DNA from: Elusimicrobia bacterium GWA2_51_34
GTDB taxonomy: Bacteria; Elusimicrobiota; Elusimicrobia; Elusimicrobiales; UBA9959
Assembly: GCA_001799565.1 (NCBI GenBank)
Contig: MGTS01000035.1
Coordinates: 1-53,818, forward strand
Reading direction: 5' to 3'
Length of the DNA: 53,818 nt
The notes beneath the pieces are model-generated. The model worked only from the letters and a program-made list of their open reading frames with translations. It searched no databases and was not told the DNA's origin. Positions 15,077-23,339 of the stretch are shown in pieces; the first letter of the stretch is position 1, and each line of letters opens with the position of its first letter. A program made the translations under genes and the position numbers.

Positions 15077-16870
15077 ATGTATACGGTGGAAAAACCGCGG
15101 TTTATCCTGCTTGGGGCGGCGCTGGTTTTCGCGGCAGCCATGGCAATTTACATGCCATCTATTTCGCGCGAGCTCTTATGGGATGACGGCGCCTTTATAG
15201 GGCGCAATCCTTTCGCGCGTAACTGCTCAAATCTGGGCACAGCTCTTAACCCGCTCAACCTGTTCAAGGTACTGCCCGTTCCTATGGGCGCCAGGCCCGT
15301 GGTAAACGCCACCCTTATAGCCGATGCCTGCGCCGGGGGAGGTCCCGCCGGCATGCACCTTACAAATTCCCTCATTCACGCCTTCAACGCGGTACTGGTA
15401 TTCCTGCTTATTTTCTCCCTTTCCGGCGCTGGAACGGCGGCCTTTTTCGGGGCGCTGGTTTTTGCCCTGCATCCGGCGGCCGCCGAAGTGGTAAATATAA
15501 TTACTTTTCGCTCCCATCTTTTGGGTTTTTTCTTTTTCACGGCGGGTCTGCTTGCCGCCGTCTTCCACTCCAGGGAAGGCAGGCCCGGCCCGGCTATGGC
15601 GGCCTCCGTCTGCTATTTACTTGCCATGCTCAGCGTTGAAACCGCCATAGTTCTGCCTGCCGCGGCGTTTATGGTAATTTACTTTGAGAAGGGAAGGGAA
15701 GGCGTAAAAAAAGTTTTACCGTTCATAACTGTTCTGGCGGCCCTGGCGGTTTTCTATCTATGGTTCAGAACACCGCGCAGCGGCTATGTCATACCGGGAA
15801 TCGCCTCCCAAGGCGTGTCCGGGCCGTCCCTCCTCTATCCTAAATTCCTTTTTCCAGCCGCAACGCGCGAAACGACCCATGCGGTTACGCTTCTCCCCTG
15901 GCGCCTGATGTATCACGACCCGCTGGCCAGACTCTACACCATGGCGCGCGTAACCCTTGATTACTTTGCCGCTCTTGTGCTGCCGATCCATCTAAACTCG
16001 GATTACAGCCCCGCGGTAATAACCTCGGCTTCGGCGGGGCTTTGGCCCCTGGCGGCGGACCTCGCCGCCGCGGCCGCGGCGATCGCGCTGTTTATAAGGA
16101 AACGCCTGGCGGGCCTGGGCCTGGCGCTGGTTCTAATAGCGCTTTTGCCCGCGCTGAATATCTGGCCGGTCTATAATATAAAAGCTGACCGTTACCTTTA
16201 CCTGCCGCTGGCCGGGTTCTCACTGGCGGCCGCGGCCGTATTCGCCCGCATATCTCGCCCGGACCCCGCCCTTTTGCCAACAGCCTTAAAAAACATCAGG
16301 CAAAAGGGCGGGGGCATGCGGCTTTACCGGATGGGCGCGGCCTGGCTTTGGCTTGCGGCTCTTGTTTTCTTGAACATAGCCCGGATCCCTGAATTTAAAG
16401 ATAACCTCTCTTTTTTTTCAACAGCGGTCAAAAAGGATCCGACAGTATCCAGAGCCCGAATCAACCTGGCCGCGATGTACATGCGGTCGGGCAACTGCCC
16501 CGCCGCCATTAACCAGACGGTGGAAGCAGCCAGGCTTGATCCCCAGAATTACCAATTGGAGCTGCGCCTGAATTTCACTTTAGCCTACTGCGACCGGCGG
16601 ACGGAAGCTCTTAAAAAGACCGACGCCTTGCTTGAAAAAAGACCTCAGGAGGCGGACGCCCTGTACCTGGCCGGAGTGTTGCGCCTTAAATCTGATAGGC
16701 GTTCAGCTATAAGTTTTTTACAAAAGGCTTTGAAATCAAATCCCAGTCACCGGGAAGCCCGCTTAACGCTTATTCTGGCGGAAAACGGAACTATCGCGGG
16801 TCTGCCGTCCGCGGAGAGGAACAATCTTAAAAAACTTGAGAAATTATACGGACAAATCGGCCTGCGCTGA
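15077..16870 (+). CDS. TMTC-like membrane glycosyltransferase with TPRs
   Basis: 597 residues. About ten membrane helices fill the first 440 residues, with an early LLWDD acidic motif after the first helix as in GT-C enzymes, and a conserved DRYLYLPL segment near residue 370, as in TMTC-type proteins. The C-terminal 150 residues form TPR repeats (INLAAMYMRSGNCPAAI and following). Members use polyprenyl-linked sugars for O-mannosylation or similar glycosylation in the envelope. Start at 15077 is chosen because an upstream in-frame start would include the promoter. Sugar and acceptor are unknown. Confidence 0.72.
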   Translation: MYTVEKPRFILLGAALVFAAAMAIYMPSISRELLWDDGAFIGRNPFARNCSNLGTALNPLNLFKVLPVPMGARPVVNATLIADACAGGGPAGMHLTNSLIHAFNAVLVFLLIFSLSGAGTAAFFGALVFALHPAAAEVVNIITFRSHLLGFFFFTAGLLAAVFHSREGRPGPAMAASVCYLLAMLSVETAIVLPAAAFMVIYFEKGREGVKKVLPFITVLAALAVFYLWFRTPRSGYVIPGIASQGVSGPSLLYPKFLFPAATRETTHAVTLLPWRLMYHDPLARLYTMARVTLDYFAALVLPIHLNSDYSPAVITSASAGLWPLAADLAAAAAAIALFIRKRLAGLGLALVLIALLPALNIWPVYNIKADRYLYLPLAGFSLAAAAVFARISRPDPALLPTALKNIRQKGGGMRLYRMGAAWLWLAALVFLNIARIPEFKDNLSFFSTAVKKDPTVSRARINLAAMYMRSGNCPAAINQTVEAARLDPQNYQLELRLNFTLAYCDRRTEALKKTDALLEKRPQEADALYLAGVLRLKSDRRSAISFLQKALKSNPSHREARLTLILAENGTIAGLPSAERNNLKKLEKLYGQIGLR

Positions 16871-16921
16871 GGACGCCTCGGCCGGATCGATTCCGCCTGA
16901 TGTTTATATTGAGCACTTAAA

Positions 16922-17809
16922 TTATTTTTTAGAGCCAAAACTTGTGAAAGGAAAAGATGAAAACTGCGCCGGTTGGAAATTAAAACCGGCCGAGGCCGGG
17001 GCGGTTGAAAAACCGCCGTTTTGCTCACTGTTATAGCTGCCGGCCCACAAAAGCCACCTGCCTTCAAGCTCAACCGTATTTTGTATCCTGTATGTTTCCC
17101 AAAGCGCCGTCTTCAGCTTCTCTCCCTTACGCAACAACGCGCAAAAATTTTTCAACTGCAGGCGCTGGCGGGGCCGGAAAAGGTAGGCCACTATCCCGTA
17201 AGATTGCAGGTACCAGTCGCTTATCTGTCGCTCGGAGGTAAGGTCAACAACTTTAATTGAAAAGAATTTGTCAAATTTTATCAACCGCTCTTTAGGAAGA
17301 TAGGGGAGCGCCTGGCCCCAGGGGCCGGCCTTGGGGTAGGAATTATCCTCCATAAATACAGCCAGCCCTTCATTAAGCCACTGCGGCGGGTAGGTAAGCT
17401 TCTCTCCAAAATAGCTTTCAAAATAAAGGTGGGTAAGTTCATGGGCTAGAACGGCTTTCAGCTTTGCCATGTCGCCGGTGTCATAAACCACCACGGTTTT
17501 TTTGTCAAACAAGGCGAGGCCTTTTGACCATTTAGGCGGGGTGAATTCCCCCGCTATATATGACTTCCGGCCCGAGTAAATATAAATTTTTGTTTTTTCC
17601 CTCACCATCCACGGCGCGAACATAGCCAGGTTGAGGCGCATGGAAGAATACATCCGCTCAAGCTCAAGGCTGACGGCGGAGGGCGACAAATTGGATTCGT
17701 GATAGACTTCAAAATGCGGAGAGGACTTCAGATGCCAGGAAACCTGCGGGGCTGTTGAAATTTCCGCGGCTAAAGCGAGGGCTGCCGACAGGACCGCTAT
17801 CAGGGGCAT
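16922..17809 (-). CDS. peptidase-MA-like gluzincin, exported
   Basis: 295 residues with a signal peptide (MPLIAVLSAALALAAE). It has HELTH at about 158-162 and downstream NEGLAVFME, the HExxH plus NExxA/E zinc site of gluzincin peptidases (MA clan). Start 17809 overlaps the stop of the pilin-like gene upstream by 10 bases, so they are co-translated; the longer frame from 17965 lies inside that gene. Placement at the end of the minor-pilin set suggests a periplasmic or surface protease linked to pili, but no substrate can be named. Confidence 0.75.
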   Translation of the reverse strand: MPLIAVLSAALALAAEISTAPQVSWHLKSSPHFEVYHESNLSPSAVSLELERMYSSMRLNLAMFAPWMVREKTKIYIYSGRKSYIAGEFTPPKWSKGLALFDKKTVVVYDTGDMAKLKAVLAHELTHLYFESYFGEKLTYPPQWLNEGLAVFMEDNSYPKAGPWGQALPYLPKERLIKFDKFFSIKVVDLTSERQISDWYLQSYGIVAYLFRPRQRLQLKNFCALLRKGEKLKTALWETYRIQNTVELEGRWLLWAGSYNSEQNGGFSTAPASAGFNFQPAQFSSFPFTSFGSKK

Positions 17810-18153
17810 GAAGGATCCGGAGAATCCTGATCCGCGTCTATCTTGACGAACATACCGTTTGTCGGGCTTAAAGCCCCCCTGCTGTAGATCAGAGAAAAAC
17901 CGTCCATACAGGTACTGCCGCTTGTCGGGATAAGGCCGAAACTCGGATAACTCATCATGCTCCACATGGAAAACAGATTGCTGCTATACCCCTGGGAACG
18001 CACTTTAGACGCGCTGGAGCGGTAAGTGCGCGTTGCCGTCATATAGCGGCCTAGAACCCACTGCATCACCATGACGGCTATCATGGAAAGTATGACAGAC
18101 ATCACCAGCGTCTGAAGAAGTATCATTCCCTTTCTGCGGGTCACGCGGGTCAT
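17800..18153 (-). CDS. PilX-like minor pilin
   Basis: 117 residues. The basic N-terminus MTRVTRRKG is followed by a single long hydrophobic helix (MILLQTLVMSVILSMIAVMV), as in prepilins cut by PilD, but the Glu5 of normal pilins is absent, as is common in PilX/GspK-type proteins. A short Cys-containing C-terminal part follows. It precedes the peptidase gene with a 10-base overlap and follows the PilW-like gene. Likely part of a pilus-tip priming complex. Confidence 0.65.
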   Translation of the reverse strand: MTRVTRRKGMILLQTLVMSVILSMIAVMVMQWVLGRYMTATRTYRSSASKVRSQGYSSNLFSMWSMMSYPSFGLIPTSGSTCMDGFSLIYSRGALSPTNGMFVKIDADQDSPDPSCP

Positions 18154-18234
18154 AGTTATAGTCTAGCAGAGAAAACCGGCATTTTCAAGGTGCTTACATA
18201 AATTACATGTTTACGAAAAACTTCGCGGGAGACA

Positions 18235-18945
18235 CTATATTGCGGGACTGTTTATTCTTACAACAGTTTGAAGGGAATAATCAATTGTGCGCTGGGAGGC
18301 GCTTAGATCAGCGCCGGTAACAGCAAGTGCGCCTGGATTCCAGAGAATCCTCAGATTGACAGCCACTACGCCCTTTTCATTCATCTGGCGCGAAAAAACA
18401 GGCACACCCGGCCGCGGTGTGACATTGCTTAAAAGTAAAATGGGCGCGGCGCAGACTGGATAGGCGCCAGCGGGAGGATTCCAGAAAAAAGGAGCGGCGC
18501 TTGAGCAAGCCCCGCCCCCGGCGGTGGGGATGGGGCCGGAACAATAATACAGGCAGCTGCCGGATGGGCAACCGGGCGTAACAATAGTGGTACGGTAAAA
18601 GTGATGCCAGGTGACGGGGCCAGGGCCTATGGGGGCACAGCCGGTAAGCTGGTCAACATTAACGGCGAAGTTAAGATGGTCGCTCACGCCGCCGGCGACC
18701 GGGGAGTCTATCCTTGTGGCCGCAATGAGGTTCTGCTGTATTGTGCGCATGGCCATCGCCGTATTGGTTTTCCACATATCCTGGCGGTAATTCTGATGCG
18801 TGTTCCTGGTAATAGTGGAATATATAGAGGATATGGAAGCCATCATGAAGCTGAAAACCAATACGGCGATAATCAGTTCGATTAAAGTGAAGCCAATTCT
18901 ATGGAGGAACAACGGAGTCCCAAAACGGCCTTTTCTTCGTTTCAT
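18235..18945 (-). CDS. PilW-like minor pilin
   Basis: 236 residues. The class III prepilin signature R-IGFTLIELIIAVLVFSF lies near residue 17, with Gly before the cleavage site and Glu5 present. The large C-terminal domain is Cys- and Pro-rich. Length and position after a PilV-like gene match PilW/GspJ. It should be cut and methylated by the prepilin peptidase (not in this window) and join the pilus tip complex. The downstream gap of 81 bases has a TAGACT/TATAAC pair just before the next gene. Confidence 0.8.
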   Translation of the reverse strand: MKRRKGRFGTPLFLHRIGFTLIELIIAVLVFSFMMASISSIYSTITRNTHQNYRQDMWKTNTAMAMRTIQQNLIAATRIDSPVAGGVSDHLNFAVNVDQLTGCAPIGPGPVTWHHFYRTTIVTPGCPSGSCLYYCSGPIPTAGGGACSSAAPFFWNPPAGAYPVCAAPILLLSNVTPRPGVPVFSRQMNEKGVVAVNLRILWNPGALAVTGADLSASQRTIDYSLQTVVRINSPAI

Positions 18946-18955
18946 TCTAAACCTT

Positions 18956-19411
18956 TTACATATCCTGGTAAATCAGCGTGAACTGCACCCTTTTGCAGGC
19001 CGTGCTCCCCGTACCAAAACCGCAATTAATGTCGGTCACGGTATAAGTGAAAGAAGGAGCAGGCAAAGACGGGTCGTTATCATTGAGGGGCGTATTCTGT
19101 AAAAGCGCGGTTATATTGTGCGTGATACCGGCCGGGGAACCGAGCAACGCCCAGTTGCTGCCTGGTTCGGCCGACCACACCCCCCCGGCGTTGGGAGAAT
19201 AATCTGCCTCGCCAGGAACCGCGCTGACATAGCTTTTAAGCGTTTCCTGGGCCTGTTTAAGCATGAATCCCGCGGCTTCGCGCTTATCCGCTTTTTTTTG
19301 CGAAGCGAAACTTGAAAGCAGCACCGAAAAAACTGCCATGGCGGTGGTGGCGGCTATTACGGTAGCCACAAGCACTTCCACCAGCGTCTGGCCTTGCTTT
19401 TTCGGTTTCAT
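18956..19411 (-). CDS. PilV-like minor pilin
   Basis: 151 residues. N-terminus KKQGQTLVEVLVATVIAATT has the prepilin cleavage site (G before QTLVE) and Glu5, as in PilV/GspI proteins. The C-terminal part contains two cysteines (NCGFGTGSTACK) that may form a disulfide loop. It lies 5 bases downstream of the PilA-like gene and 10 upstream of the PilW-like gene, a compact pilin operon. Confidence 0.8.
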   Translation of the reverse strand: MKPKKQGQTLVEVLVATVIAATTAMAVFSVLLSSFASQKKADKREAAGFMLKQAQETLKSYVSAVPGEADYSPNAGGVWSAEPGSNWALLGSPAGITHNITALLQNTPLNDNDPSLPAPSFTYTVTDINCGFGTGSTACKRVQFTLIYQDM

Positions 19412-19416
19412 TCTTT

Positions 19417-19911
19417 TTAAAAAGCGGGACAGTCCGGCGCGGTGCCGGTCTTAGCGCACGCGGGGGACGCAGTGGTTGAGAAAGTGTAACCCCAGTCCTG
19501 ATAAGCCAAATTGCTGGTGCCGGGGCTGGCTCCAGACTTACGCGTGGCTTGGACTATGATGCCGCCTCCAGGGCCGGGATTCAAGGCCGAATAGGAGTAA
19601 GCCGCATTGGTCCAATCCTGACTAACCAGGTAATTGCAGGCAATAAGATTACAGGCGCTTGTGCCGCCGGAAACACAGGGGCCCGGGGGATTAGTGCACG
19701 TGTCAAAAGACCCCGAAACGTATACACCATTACCCATAAAAAACATCCGGCTCGCGCTTGCGATCATGTTCGCTATTCCGATGGCGTTAGTAGCTTTTGA
19801 AGTTTCTACGGTCTTCTGATACTGGGGCAGGGCCACCGCAGCGAGTATGCCTAGTATGGCTACAACCACTACAAGTTCAATTAATGTAAAGCCGTTTTTA
19901 TTTTTTCTCAT
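19417..19911 (-). CDS. pilA: type IV pilin, PilA-like
   Basis: 164 residues. [32 protein letters not shown] is, in pieces, the standard type IV pilin N-terminus with cleavage after Gly7 and Glu5. The C-terminal domain has six cysteines. AGGGGG lies 9-14 bases before the ATG. It may be the main pilin or a pseudopilin; the neighbouring secretin, PilM-N, PilO and PilP genes favour a type IV pilus rather than type II secretion. It is followed without gap by three minor pilins. Confidence 0.85.
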   Translation of the reverse strand: MRKNKNGFTLIELVVVVAILGILAAVALPQYQKTVETSKATNAIGIANMIASASRMFFMGNGVYVSGSFDTCTNPPGPCVSGGTSACNLIACNYLVSQDWTNAAYSYSALNPGPGGGIIVQATRKSGASPGTSNLAYQDWGYTFSTTASPACAKTGTAPDCPAF

Positions 19912-19979
19912 ATATACTATCCCCCTGCAGGTTTAAAGTCACAAGCGGAAAACAGCCGGTAATCAAAACCTGCTGCTTG

Positions 19980-20048
19980 CAACTTTTAAGCCTCTTGCCT
20001 GTGACCTGTGATTTGAAACTTGTAACTAGCGGCGTGTTGCGCCGCTAG
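19980..20048. repeat. intergenic 7-bp-register repeat with hairpin
   Basis: Units such as CTTGCAA, CTTTTAA, ACCTGTG and ACTTGTA follow one another every 7 bases. At 20026-20048 CTAGCGGCG and CGCCGCTAG form a perfect 9-bp hairpin with a TGTTG loop that includes the pilC stop codon. One of the family described in the findings. Confidence 0.6.
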
Positions 20049-21262
20049 TGTATCTGCGAGAGCTGAAAAATGGGCATAAAGATGGATAATACTATAACGC
20101 CTATTATGCCGCCGATGCCCACCACCAGTATAGGGTCTATCATAGAAGAGAAGCGCCGTACCCACTGGTCGATCTGTTCCTGATAATATTTGGAAAGCAC
20201 CGCTATAATATCCGGCAGCTTGCCGGACTCCTCGCCCATCCACATCATGTCGGTTACCATTCCGGAGAAAATGCCGGTTTTTTTAAAAGACTCGGAAATG
20301 GAGCGGCCGCTTGCGATGTCGTTCTTGGCCTTTCTGAGTGCATCCTGAAAAATAAGGTTTTTTTTAAATGCGCCCTCAAGCACGGATACGGCGTTAAGTA
20401 TGCTGACGCCGCTGCGTATGAGCGTGGACATGGTGGTTAAAAGGCGCTCGGTCTGTATGTTTTTTATAAAATCCCCGAACAGCGGTATTTTAAACTGTAT
20501 ATGGTTCCATGTCAGACGCCCCTGGGGAGTGGCAATATACGCCCTGAAAGCTAAAACACCGCCTATGCCGGCCACTATCATAAGCACAATATAATTTGAA
20601 ACCATGCTGGAGATCATTATTATAAACTGCGTAAGCATCGGCAGCTTCAGATTGAAGTCCCTGAAAATACCGGCAAAAACAGGGACAATGAAAACCACAA
20701 AGTAGGCAAGCACCCCGCTTGACATAAACATGAGCACCGCGGGGTAGGCAAGCGCGGTGACGATCTTGGATTTAATATTTTCCTTTGATTCGCTGTAAGC
20801 GGTTACCTGCCTGAGCACGGCCGGCAGCTGGCCGGAAACCTCGCCCGCCTGCACCAGAGACACCCAGATCTCGTCAAAAACCCGCGGATGCTTTTCAAGA
20901 GCCTTATGGAAGGCGCCGCCTGCGGAAACTTCCTTGGTAACCTGGCCAAGCACTGCGGAGAGATTTTTATTTTCGGCATGTTCACTTAAAAGGGAAAGCG
21001 CGCGCACCAGCGGAATGCCGCCGCCTATAAGCGTGGACATCTGCTCGCCGAAAAAAACCAGCTCACGGCCCGATACCTTGCCCCTGCTCATCCTGTTGGC
21101 ATTGAGCATCCCCCTTGCTTTGGCCTGATCGGACTGGATGGAAAGGATAAACAAGCCCTTGGTCTGAAGGGTTTGGATTGCGCGGTCTTCGTCGTCCGCT
21201 TCCACATTTCCTGTGGTAACGGTACCTTGGGCGTCCTGAACGGTGTAAATGAATCTTCCCAT
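20045..21262 (-). CDS. pilC: type IV pilus inner-membrane platform protein
   Basis: 405 residues, the normal PilC/GspF length. Two T2SF domains are visible, each with the conserved FxxxLxxLxxxGxxL pattern (FFGEQMSTLIGGGIPLVRAL and LLTTMSTLIRSGVSILNAV), and three membrane helices (about 170-195, 220-245, 375-400). PilC is the polytopic platform in the inner membrane that couples the PilB motor to pilin insertion. It sits between pilB and the pilin genes. No clear Shine-Dalgarno precedes the ATG. Confidence 0.92.
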   Translation of the reverse strand: MGRFIYTVQDAQGTVTTGNVEADDEDRAIQTLQTKGLFILSIQSDQAKARGMLNANRMSRGKVSGRELVFFGEQMSTLIGGGIPLVRALSLLSEHAENKNLSAVLGQVTKEVSAGGAFHKALEKHPRVFDEIWVSLVQAGEVSGQLPAVLRQVTAYSESKENIKSKIVTALAYPAVLMFMSSGVLAYFVVFIVPVFAGIFRDFNLKLPMLTQFIIMISSMVSNYIVLMIVAGIGGVLAFRAYIATPQGRLTWNHIQFKIPLFGDFIKNIQTERLLTTMSTLIRSGVSILNAVSVLEGAFKKNLIFQDALRKAKNDIASGRSISESFKKTGIFSGMVTDMMWMGEESGKLPDIIAVLSKYYQEQIDQWVRRFSSMIDPILVVGIGGIIGVIVLSIFMPIFQLSQIH

Positions 21263-21370
21263 ATAAAATCAATATCCACGCTTACAGAAATATCTCAGAC
21301 TGCGACTGCAGGATAATTAGACAAAAAAAAATGGTATAAATCAATACCTAACTTGGAGGGGCATATTGCA

Positions 21371-21450
21371 GCTTGTAGGCTAGTAGGCTGGTAAGCCCAG
21401 AAGAGATACTTTGCTTTTCCGTAAGCCTACTAGCCTACAGGCATACCAGC
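21371..21450. repeat. 8-bp-register snap-back repeat downstream of pilB
   Basis: Left arm 21371-21398 repeats TAGGCTAG/TAGGCTGG-like octamers; right arm 21421-21450 repeats the complement (AAGCCTAC, TAGCCTAC, AGGCATAC). The loop AAGAGATACTTTGCTTTTCC recurs almost unchanged in the element at 23225-23330 on the other side of pilB, so the two are copies of one element. Confidence 0.75.
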
Positions 21451-21468
21451 GAATTTATTTCCCCAGGC

Positions 21469-23214
21469 TTATCTTTCCGTGACTGTTACCGAAATCATTT
21501 CTTCAGCCGAGGTAACGCCTTCCAGCACCTTGCGCCAGCCGCTGGCGCGCATATTCCATGCCCCGCCTTTAATGGCGGCGGCCGCTATTTTTGTAACATC
21601 GGCGCCTTTGTAAATAAGTTCCTTCATCTCCCTGGTATTGAAATAAACTTCGTAGATGGCTTTACGGCCTCTGTAACCCATATTGAAGCATTTGGGACAG
21701 CCCTTGGCTTTGTAGAATATCAGTTTCGCCGGGTCAGGCAGCGGCGCGATATGCGACTCCGACATGAACATATCCAGTTCTTCCTGCGGCGGATGATAGG
21801 GCTGTTTACAGTCGGGGCATAGCATACGCACCAGGCGCTGAGACGCCAGCAGAAGCAGAGTGCTCGCAAGCAGATATCCCTCTATGCCCATATTTATAAG
21901 GCGGGGAATAGCGTCTAGAGCGCTGTTTGTGTGCAGTGTTGAAAGCACCAGGTGCCCCGTCATGGCGGCCTTAAGGCATGATTCGGCCGTTTCGTTGTCG
22001 CGCACCTCGCCTACCAGTATAACATCCGGGTCCTGCCGCAAAAAAGAACGCAGACCTGAAGCAAAGGTAAGCCCTATCTGCGGATGTACCTGTACCTGGC
22101 TTATGCCTTCCATCTTGATTTCTACGGGGTCTTCCAGCGTCATAATATTGATTTCCGGCGACCTTATAGTGTTTAAAACCGCGGCTAAGGTGGTGGTTTT
22201 ACCGGAGCCCGTGGGCCCGGTGAGAAAGATAAGGCCGTTCGGGGCTTTGGCGGCTTTAAGGAAGTCTTCGCGCTGGCGGATTTCAAAGCCCATCTTTTCA
22301 ATGTTAAGCTCCACCGCGCCCTTGTCAAGAAGACGCAGAACCAGTTTTTCGCCGAAAACCGTGGGACACACTGAAACGCGGACTTCAATAGTGCGGTTCT
22401 GATGCCTGATAGCGAAAGTTCCATCCTGGGGGAGACGGCGTTCCGCGATATCAAGTTTTGAAAGGATCTTAACGCGTGAGATCAGGCTTTCCACCAGGGC
22501 CAGCGGCGGGGAGCTGCGCTCATAAAGCACGCCGTCAATGCGCAGACGCAAAGAGACTTTTTCGTCAAATTTCTCAAGATGAATATCGCTGGTCCGCTCG
22601 GAGATGGCCTGTTTTAATATGGCGTTGACCAGCTTTATCGACTCGGCGCCCTTTGACTCGCCGATAATAATTTTATCTAAATCCAGCTTTCCTTCCGGCG
22701 TGATAAAATCTTCATCCGCGCCCTCGCCTTTGGATTTGAGCGCCTTATCCATTACCTTGTCAATCAGGTCGGCCTGCCCCTGCTGATAGAAAGAGTCAAT
22801 AACTTTCAGAATCTGCGCCTTGGTGGCGATAAACGGCTGTATTTCCATGCCGCAGACAATTTTGATGCTGTCAAGCATCATAATATCCGTCGGGTCTGTA
22901 AGCGCCACCGCCAGTATGTTTTCATCCATGAAAAGCGGAGTTACAGCCTGCTCTCTGGCGAATTTTTCCGGGATCAGTTTTTCCAGCCCCTGGCCTTTCT
23001 CGGGGTTAAGTATCCGGTTTTCTCTGGAAGCGTATGTTACTCCGAGCTGCCTGGCGAGCGCCTGGGCAACCTGCTCTTCGCTTGCGTAACGCAGTTTTAC
23101 CAGGGCCTCGCCGATGCGGCAACTCTGCTGAACCTGGAATTTAAGCGCCTTACTGAGCTGGTCCTCAGTTATCCAGTTCATCTCTATCATCAATTCGCCG
23201 AGTCGTTTTGCCAT
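21469..23214 (-). CDS. pilB: type IV pilus assembly ATPase
   Basis: 581 residues. The N-terminal 120 residues resemble an MshEN domain: two RLGE/RIGE-x-L...Q segments (residues about 4-27 and 34-57). MshEN domains of many PilB/GspE proteins bind cyclic-di-GMP, although both segments here lack the usual glycine. The motor core has Walker A GPTGSGKTTT at about 331-340, an LRQDPD Asp box, the Walker-B/VGEVRD region and HTNS His box. A four-cysteine zinc site (CPDC, CPKC) lies near 463 and 508. It drives pilus extension. Repeat elements lie on both sides of the gene, so it may be a separate transcript. Confidence 0.93.
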   Translation of the reverse strand: MAKRLGELMIEMNWITEDQLSKALKFQVQQSCRIGEALVKLRYASEEQVAQALARQLGVTYASRENRILNPEKGQGLEKLIPEKFAREQAVTPLFMDENILAVALTDPTDIMMLDSIKIVCGMEIQPFIATKAQILKVIDSFYQQGQADLIDKVMDKALKSKGEGADEDFITPEGKLDLDKIIIGESKGAESIKLVNAILKQAISERTSDIHLEKFDEKVSLRLRIDGVLYERSSPPLALVESLISRVKILSKLDIAERRLPQDGTFAIRHQNRTIEVRVSVCPTVFGEKLVLRLLDKGAVELNIEKMGFEIRQREDFLKAAKAPNGLIFLTGPTGSGKTTTLAAVLNTIRSPEINIMTLEDPVEIKMEGISQVQVHPQIGLTFASGLRSFLRQDPDVILVGEVRDNETAESCLKAAMTGHLVLSTLHTNSALDAIPRLINMGIEGYLLASTLLLLASQRLVRMLCPDCKQPYHPPQEELDMFMSESHIAPLPDPAKLIFYKAKGCPKCFNMGYRGRKAIYEVYFNTREMKELIYKGADVTKIAAAAIKGGAWNMRASGWRKVLEGVTSAEEMISVTVTER

Positions 23215-23224
23215 AAATTATTGT

Positions 23225-23330
23225 AGCTTGTAGGCAAGTATGCCTGTAGGCTGGTAGGCCAAGAAGAGATATTCTACTTTTCCGTAAGCATACCAGCCTA
23301 CTAGCCTACCCGCATACCAGCGAATTAGTT
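23225..23330. repeat. 8-bp-register snap-back repeat upstream of pilB
   Basis: Left arm has TAGGCAAG, TATGCCTG, TAGGCTGG; right arm has AAGCATAC, CAGCCTAC, TAGCCTAC, CCGCATAC. Loop and right flank (CATACCAGCGAATT) match the element at 21371-21450. Confidence 0.75.
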
Positions 23331-23339
23331 TCGCATGAC

